Made by a program: the position numbers and the translations under genes. 34,557 nucleotides of DNA. Source: Marinobacterium sedimentorum (GTDB taxonomy: Bacteria > Pseudomonadota > Gammaproteobacteria > Pseudomonadales > Balneatricaceae). Under the pieces are notes generated by a model. The model was not told the DNA's origin, did not search any database, and worked only from the letters and a program-made list of their open reading frames with translations. The stretch is taken from assembly GCF_024267675.1 (NCBI RefSeq), contig NZ_JALDYX010000041.1, positions 1-34,557 of the forward strand, given 5' to 3'. Numbering within the stretch: the first letter of the stretch is position 1; every line of letters begins with the position of its first letter. Of the stretch, positions 32,171 through 34,557 are shown piece by piece.

Positions 32171-33229
32171 ATGGATCGCAAGATCACCGTGCCCGCCGGC
32201 TATGTACGCCATCTATTGGTGCAGGCGCGCGCCCAGGGGCTGGATGTGGCAGGCTTGCTGCAACAGGTGGGCATCGAAGCCGAGGAGGTAGAACAGGATC
32301 GGGCGCTTTCGGCCGTCAAGTACGGCGCTCTGTACCAGCACATCATGTGGAGTGCCCAGGATGAGTTCTTCGGCATGCTCAGCTCCGGCAAGGTGCCCAA
32401 CGGCACTTTTCGTCTGATGTGCCATTGCATCATTCACTGCCGGTCACTGGAGCGCGCCATCTGGCGTTGTGGCGACTTTCTGGATATTTGCCGCGGTACC
32501 CTGGCCAAGCCGGTGCTGATTCGCAAGGGACGCTATGCAAAGCTGTCCCTGGCGCCGGTGGATCATGTTGATCTGCAAAGCTTCAATGAATTGCTGCAGG
32601 AGCAGCCGGCGGAGAAGGTACGTACCTCGCTGTCGATGTGGCACCACTTCATCAGCTGGCTGATAGGCAATCGGCTGGAGTTGAAAGCGGCCTATTTCAT
32701 GTTTGACGAGCCCGAGGGCGCGGATCACTACCGCACCCTGTTTCAGTCCGAGGTGAAGTTCAGCCAGCACGAGAATGCCATTATTTTTCCACAGCGCTTT
32801 CTGGATTACCCGGTGGTACAGACGGAAGAAACGCTGCGGGGCTTTCTGAAAACCGCGCCCTATCAGCTGATAGTCATGGTGGATGATGACCAGAGCCTCA
32901 AGGCGCAGGTGGTGGCCATGATCGGCAAGGATTTCAGCCGCGAGCTGCCGGGGTCAGAGGAGGTCGCAAAGGCGGTGAACATGTCGGTGTCTACCCTGCG
33001 TCGCCGCCTGCTTGAGGAAGGCACCTCCTACCAGAAGATAAAGGATGACTGTCGCAAGGCAGCCTCCATGAACTACATGAACTCGCCGCAGCTGGCCATC
33101 AACGATGTGGCGGCGCTGATGGGGTTTGACGAACCGTCGGCCTTTTTCCGTTCCTTCAAGAAATGGACGGGAATGACGCCCGGTGAATACCGCAGAAGCG
33201 ACGCCTTTCGCGGTCTGTACGAGAAATAG
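32171..33229 (+). CDS. AraC family transcriptional regulator
   Basis: The 352-residue protein has an N-terminal arabinose-binding-domain-like part (about 10-200, VPAGYVRHLLVQARAQGLDVAGLLQQVGI) and a C-terminal AraC double helix-turn-helix (about 255-345) with SEEVAKAVNMSVSTLRRRLLEEGTSYQKIKDD and the second motif ending ALMGFDEPSAFFRSFKKWTGMTPGEYRR. This subfamily (PF12625 type) often controls lipid, fatty-acid or sterol catabolic genes. It is divergent from the DUF1302-DUF1329 operon and most likely activates it in response to a hydrophobic effector. GAGGTG lies 7 bases before the ATG. Confidence 0.88.
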   Translation: MDRKITVPAGYVRHLLVQARAQGLDVAGLLQQVGIEAEEVEQDRALSAVKYGALYQHIMWSAQDEFFGMLSSGKVPNGTFRLMCHCIIHCRSLERAIWRCGDFLDICRGTLAKPVLIRKGRYAKLSLAPVDHVDLQSFNELLQEQPAEKVRTSLSMWHHFISWLIGNRLELKAAYFMFDEPEGADHYRTLFQSEVKFSQHENAIIFPQRFLDYPVVQTEETLRGFLKTAPYQLIVMVDDDQSLKAQVVAMIGKDFSRELPGSEEVAKAVNMSVSTLRRRLLEEGTSYQKIKDDCRKAASMNYMNSPQLAINDVAALMGFDEPSAFFRSFKKWTGMTPGEYRRSDAFRGLYEK

Positions 33230-33294
33230 TGACGGCCGCAAGGAGGGCCTGTTAGGCTACGGGACCGTACTATGCGGCACAGCTGGAGACTGCC

Positions 33295-33759
33295 ATGAAC
33301 GGCGACAAAAAGGTTATCAATTACCTCAATCAGGTCCTGACGACGGAGCTGACATCCATCAATCAGTTCTTCCTTCACGCCAGGATCTGCAAAAACTGGG
33401 GATTCGGGGCACTGAACGATGTTCTGTACCGCAAATCGATCCTGGATATGAAACAGGCTGACAAGCTGATCGAGCGGGTGCTTTTCCTTGAGGGGCTGCC
33501 GAATTTGCAGAAGCTGGGCTCCCTGCGTATCGGAGAAAACGTCGAAGAAATCCTGCACTGTGACATGGCGCTGGAATCCGAGCAGCTGGAACTGCTGCGC
33601 CAGGCCATCGCCTGCTGCGAACAACAGGCCGACTATGTCAGCCGGGAGCTGCTGGAGAATATCCTCGGGCAGGAAGAAGACCATCTGGACTGGATCGAAA
33701 CCCAGCAAACGCTTGTCAGCCAGACTGGCATCCAGAATTATCTGCAATCCATGATGTAG
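33295..33759 (+). CDS. Bacterioferritin, haem-binding subunit with altered ferroxidase site
   Basis: The 154-residue four-helix protein is a bacterioferritin. Haem ligand M52 is kept. Ferroxidase ligands E18, E94, E127 and H130 are kept, but E51 is D and H54 is Q, so the di-iron centre is probably impaired. The subunit should therefore mainly supply haem for electron transfer to the stored iron. It lies 13 bases before a second bacterioferritin gene with the reverse set of features, so the two likely assemble into a mixed 24-subunit shell in the cytoplasm that stores iron. The start ATG is preceded by GGAG at about 8 bases. Confidence 0.9.
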   Translation: MNGDKKVINYLNQVLTTELTSINQFFLHARICKNWGFGALNDVLYRKSILDMKQADKLIERVLFLEGLPNLQKLGSLRIGENVEEILHCDMALESEQLELLRQAIACCEQQADYVSRELLENILGQEEDHLDWIETQQTLVSQTGIQNYLQSMM

Positions 33760-33772
33760 GGAGGCCCCGCGC

Positions 33773-34240
33773 ATGAAAGGTGACGTAAAGGTCATTGAGA
33801 GTCTCAACCGTTTGCTCGCCAGTGAGCTGACGGCGATGGATCAGTATTTTATTCACTCGCGCATGTATCAGGATTGGGGCTTTAACAAGCTTTACGAGCG
33901 CATAGACCATGAATTCGATGATGAAAAGGGGCATGCGGCCGCACTGATCGAGCGAATACTCTTCCTTGAGGGAAGGCCGGACATGTCCACGCGCGATGGG
34001 CTGCGCGTCGGCAAGGATGTCCCCGAGATGCTGGAAAACGACCTCAAGGTAGAATACGAAGTCGGTCAGTTGCTCAAGGATGCTATCGCGCTGTGTGAGC
34101 AGAAACGGGACTACCAGACCCGGGAGATCCTGGAGCGGTTGCTGGCGGATACCGAAGAGGATCACGCCTACTGGCTCGAACAGCAGTTGCGGCTGATCGG
34201 GCTGCTGGGTCTGCAGAACTACCTGCAATCTCAGACCTGA
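33773..34240 (+). CDS. Bacterioferritin, ferroxidase subunit lacking the haem ligand
   Basis: The 155-residue partner has a full ferroxidase centre: E18, E51, H54, E94, E128 and H131 (the last two shifted by one residue through a one-residue insertion before TEEDH). The position of haem ligand M52 is K, so it cannot bind haem in the normal inter-subunit way. It oxidises ferrous iron and feeds the mineral core, while the upstream subunit supplies haem for release. GGGAGG precedes the ATG by about 8 bases. The gap to the first gene is 13 bases, so one transcript is expected. Analogous complementary subunit pairs are known in Neisseria and Pseudomonas. Confidence 0.91.
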   Translation: MKGDVKVIESLNRLLASELTAMDQYFIHSRMYQDWGFNKLYERIDHEFDDEKGHAAALIERILFLEGRPDMSTRDGLRVGKDVPEMLENDLKVEYEVGQLLKDAIALCEQKRDYQTREILERLLADTEEDHAYWLEQQLRLIGLLGLQNYLQSQT

Positions 34241-34328
34241 GGCCGGCAACAGGTGCTGTGCGCCTCAATCCGCGCTGGTGTGGCCGGTAAATTCTCCTGA
34301 TTTAAAGAAAAGCTAAATATTTATAAGA

Positions 34329-34347
34329 AACAGCCTCTTAGGCTGTT
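34329..34347. other. Small hairpin overlapping the tRNA promoter
   Basis: AACAGCC and GGCTGTT pair perfectly around TCTTA. The right arm overlaps the first bases of the -35 box of the tRNA promoter. It may end the bacterioferritin transcript weakly; no T-run follows. Confidence 0.4.
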
Positions 34348-34373
34348 GACAGTGGAATTCATTCGGGTAATAT
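34346..34373 (+). promoter_or_regulatory. Sigma-70 promoter of the tRNA unit
   Basis: TTGACA (34346-34351), 16-base spacer and TAATAT (34368-34373) are followed by a GC-rich discriminator (ACGCGCC), the pattern of stringently controlled stable-RNA promoters. The tRNA-Ser gene starts 16 bases after the -10 box. Confidence 0.85.
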
Positions 34374-34388
34374 ACGCGCCACTCCTTC

Positions 34389-34476
34389 GGAGGGATGGCT
34401 GAGTGGCCGAAAGCACCGGTCTTGAAAACCGGCGAGTCGAGAGGCTCCCTGGGTTCGAATCCCAGTCCCTCCGCCA
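34389..34476 (+). tRNA. tRNA-Ser (anticodon UGA)
   Basis: An 88-base type II tRNA with acceptor GGAGGGA / TCCCTCC, encoded CCA end, anticodon stem CCGGT/ACCGG around CTTGAAA (anticodon TGA), a long variable arm and the T-loop GGTTCGAATCC. It reads UCA and related serine codons. Confidence 0.96.
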
Positions 34477-34497
34477 TTGAAGGAGTATTGCTGTCGT

Positions 34498-34557
34498 TCC
34501 CTGATAGCTCAGTTGGTAGAGCAGTAGACTGTTAATCTATTGGTCGCTGGTTCGAGT
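34498..34557 (+). tRNA. tRNA-Asn (anticodon GUU), cut by the window end
   Basis: The sequence starts with acceptor TCCCTGA, has the D-arm AGCTCAGTTGGTAGAGC and the anticodon stem-loop TAGACTGTTAATCTA (anticodon GTT), then runs into the T-arm GGTTCGAGT at the window edge. It lies 21 bases after tRNA-Ser and is probably cotranscribed with it. Confidence 0.93.

Overview
The window looks like chromosomal DNA of a marine-type gammaproteobacterium (Oceanospirillales / Pseudomonas-like). This rests on the gene set, not on a search: a fetAB-type ABC pair, a phosphorylcholine-phosphatase-like HAD enzyme, a DUF1302/DUF1329 pair, a peroxiredoxin-glutaredoxin fusion, luxS, metA, a PACE-type transporter, paired bacterioferritins and gamma-type tRNA-Ser/tRNA-Asn. 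Most genes are GC-rich; the stretches around 4.9-7.1 kb and 12.5-13.3 kb are visibly AT-richer and look like acquired or remodelled DNA.

Layout. 1-2.5 kb: REP-like hairpins, fetB-fetA (minus strand) and a divergent DUF3750 lipoprotein gene. 2.5-6.3 kb: a translationally coupled SDR / carboxymuconolactone-decarboxylase-like pair (minus), a divergent LysR regulator with a symmetric operator candidate, and a phosphorylcholine-phosphatase-like gene. This segment is bracketed by the DUF3750 gene and by a diverged, truncated second copy of its 3' half (6.57-6.83 kb). 7.0-13.3 kb: the most unusual locus. It holds an exported protein of unknown function, a 1706-residue Sec-exported RHS/YD-repeat protein, and two tiny membrane proteins. 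The RHS protein has an apparently intact C39-type cysteine-peptidase domain (C194, H265, D281) before the repeats and a dockerin/EF-hand pair inserted in the last repeat before the RHS core; it ends in a 138-residue unrecognised tip. A probable truncated transposase start follows.

13.9-19.7 kb: RhlE-type DEAD-box helicase (minus), a small membrane-anchored hypothetical behind a sigma-E-like promoter, a CBS-pair protein, a GCS2-type carboxylate-amine ligase overlapped by a succinylglutamate desuccinylase/aspartoacylase-type zinc hydrolase, and a Tyr/Arg-rich exported protein. 19.7-22.6 kb: sodium:solute symporter with an overlapping metallophosphoesterase-like gene, and an MgtC-family gene (all minus). 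22.9-24.3 kb: peroxiredoxin-glutaredoxin and PACE transporter genes, each followed by a clear terminator.

24.3-28.5 kb: a 540-bp gene-free stretch rich in symmetric elements (including a perfect 22-bp palindrome and an inverted repeat around a DnaA box), then metA (plus), and cvfB-like, luxS and a spermidine-synthase-fold methyltransferase (minus). An orphan plus-strand terminator behind a possible ECF promoter suggests a small RNA at about 28.42-28.48 kb. 28.7-33.2 kb: the DUF1302-DUF1329 operon (minus) and a divergent AraC-type regulator. 33.3-34.2 kb: two adjacent bacterioferritins with complementary active sites. The window ends with a strong stable-RNA promoter, tRNA-Ser(UGA) and the start of tRNA-Asn(GUU).

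All calls come from reading the sequence; no database search was possible.
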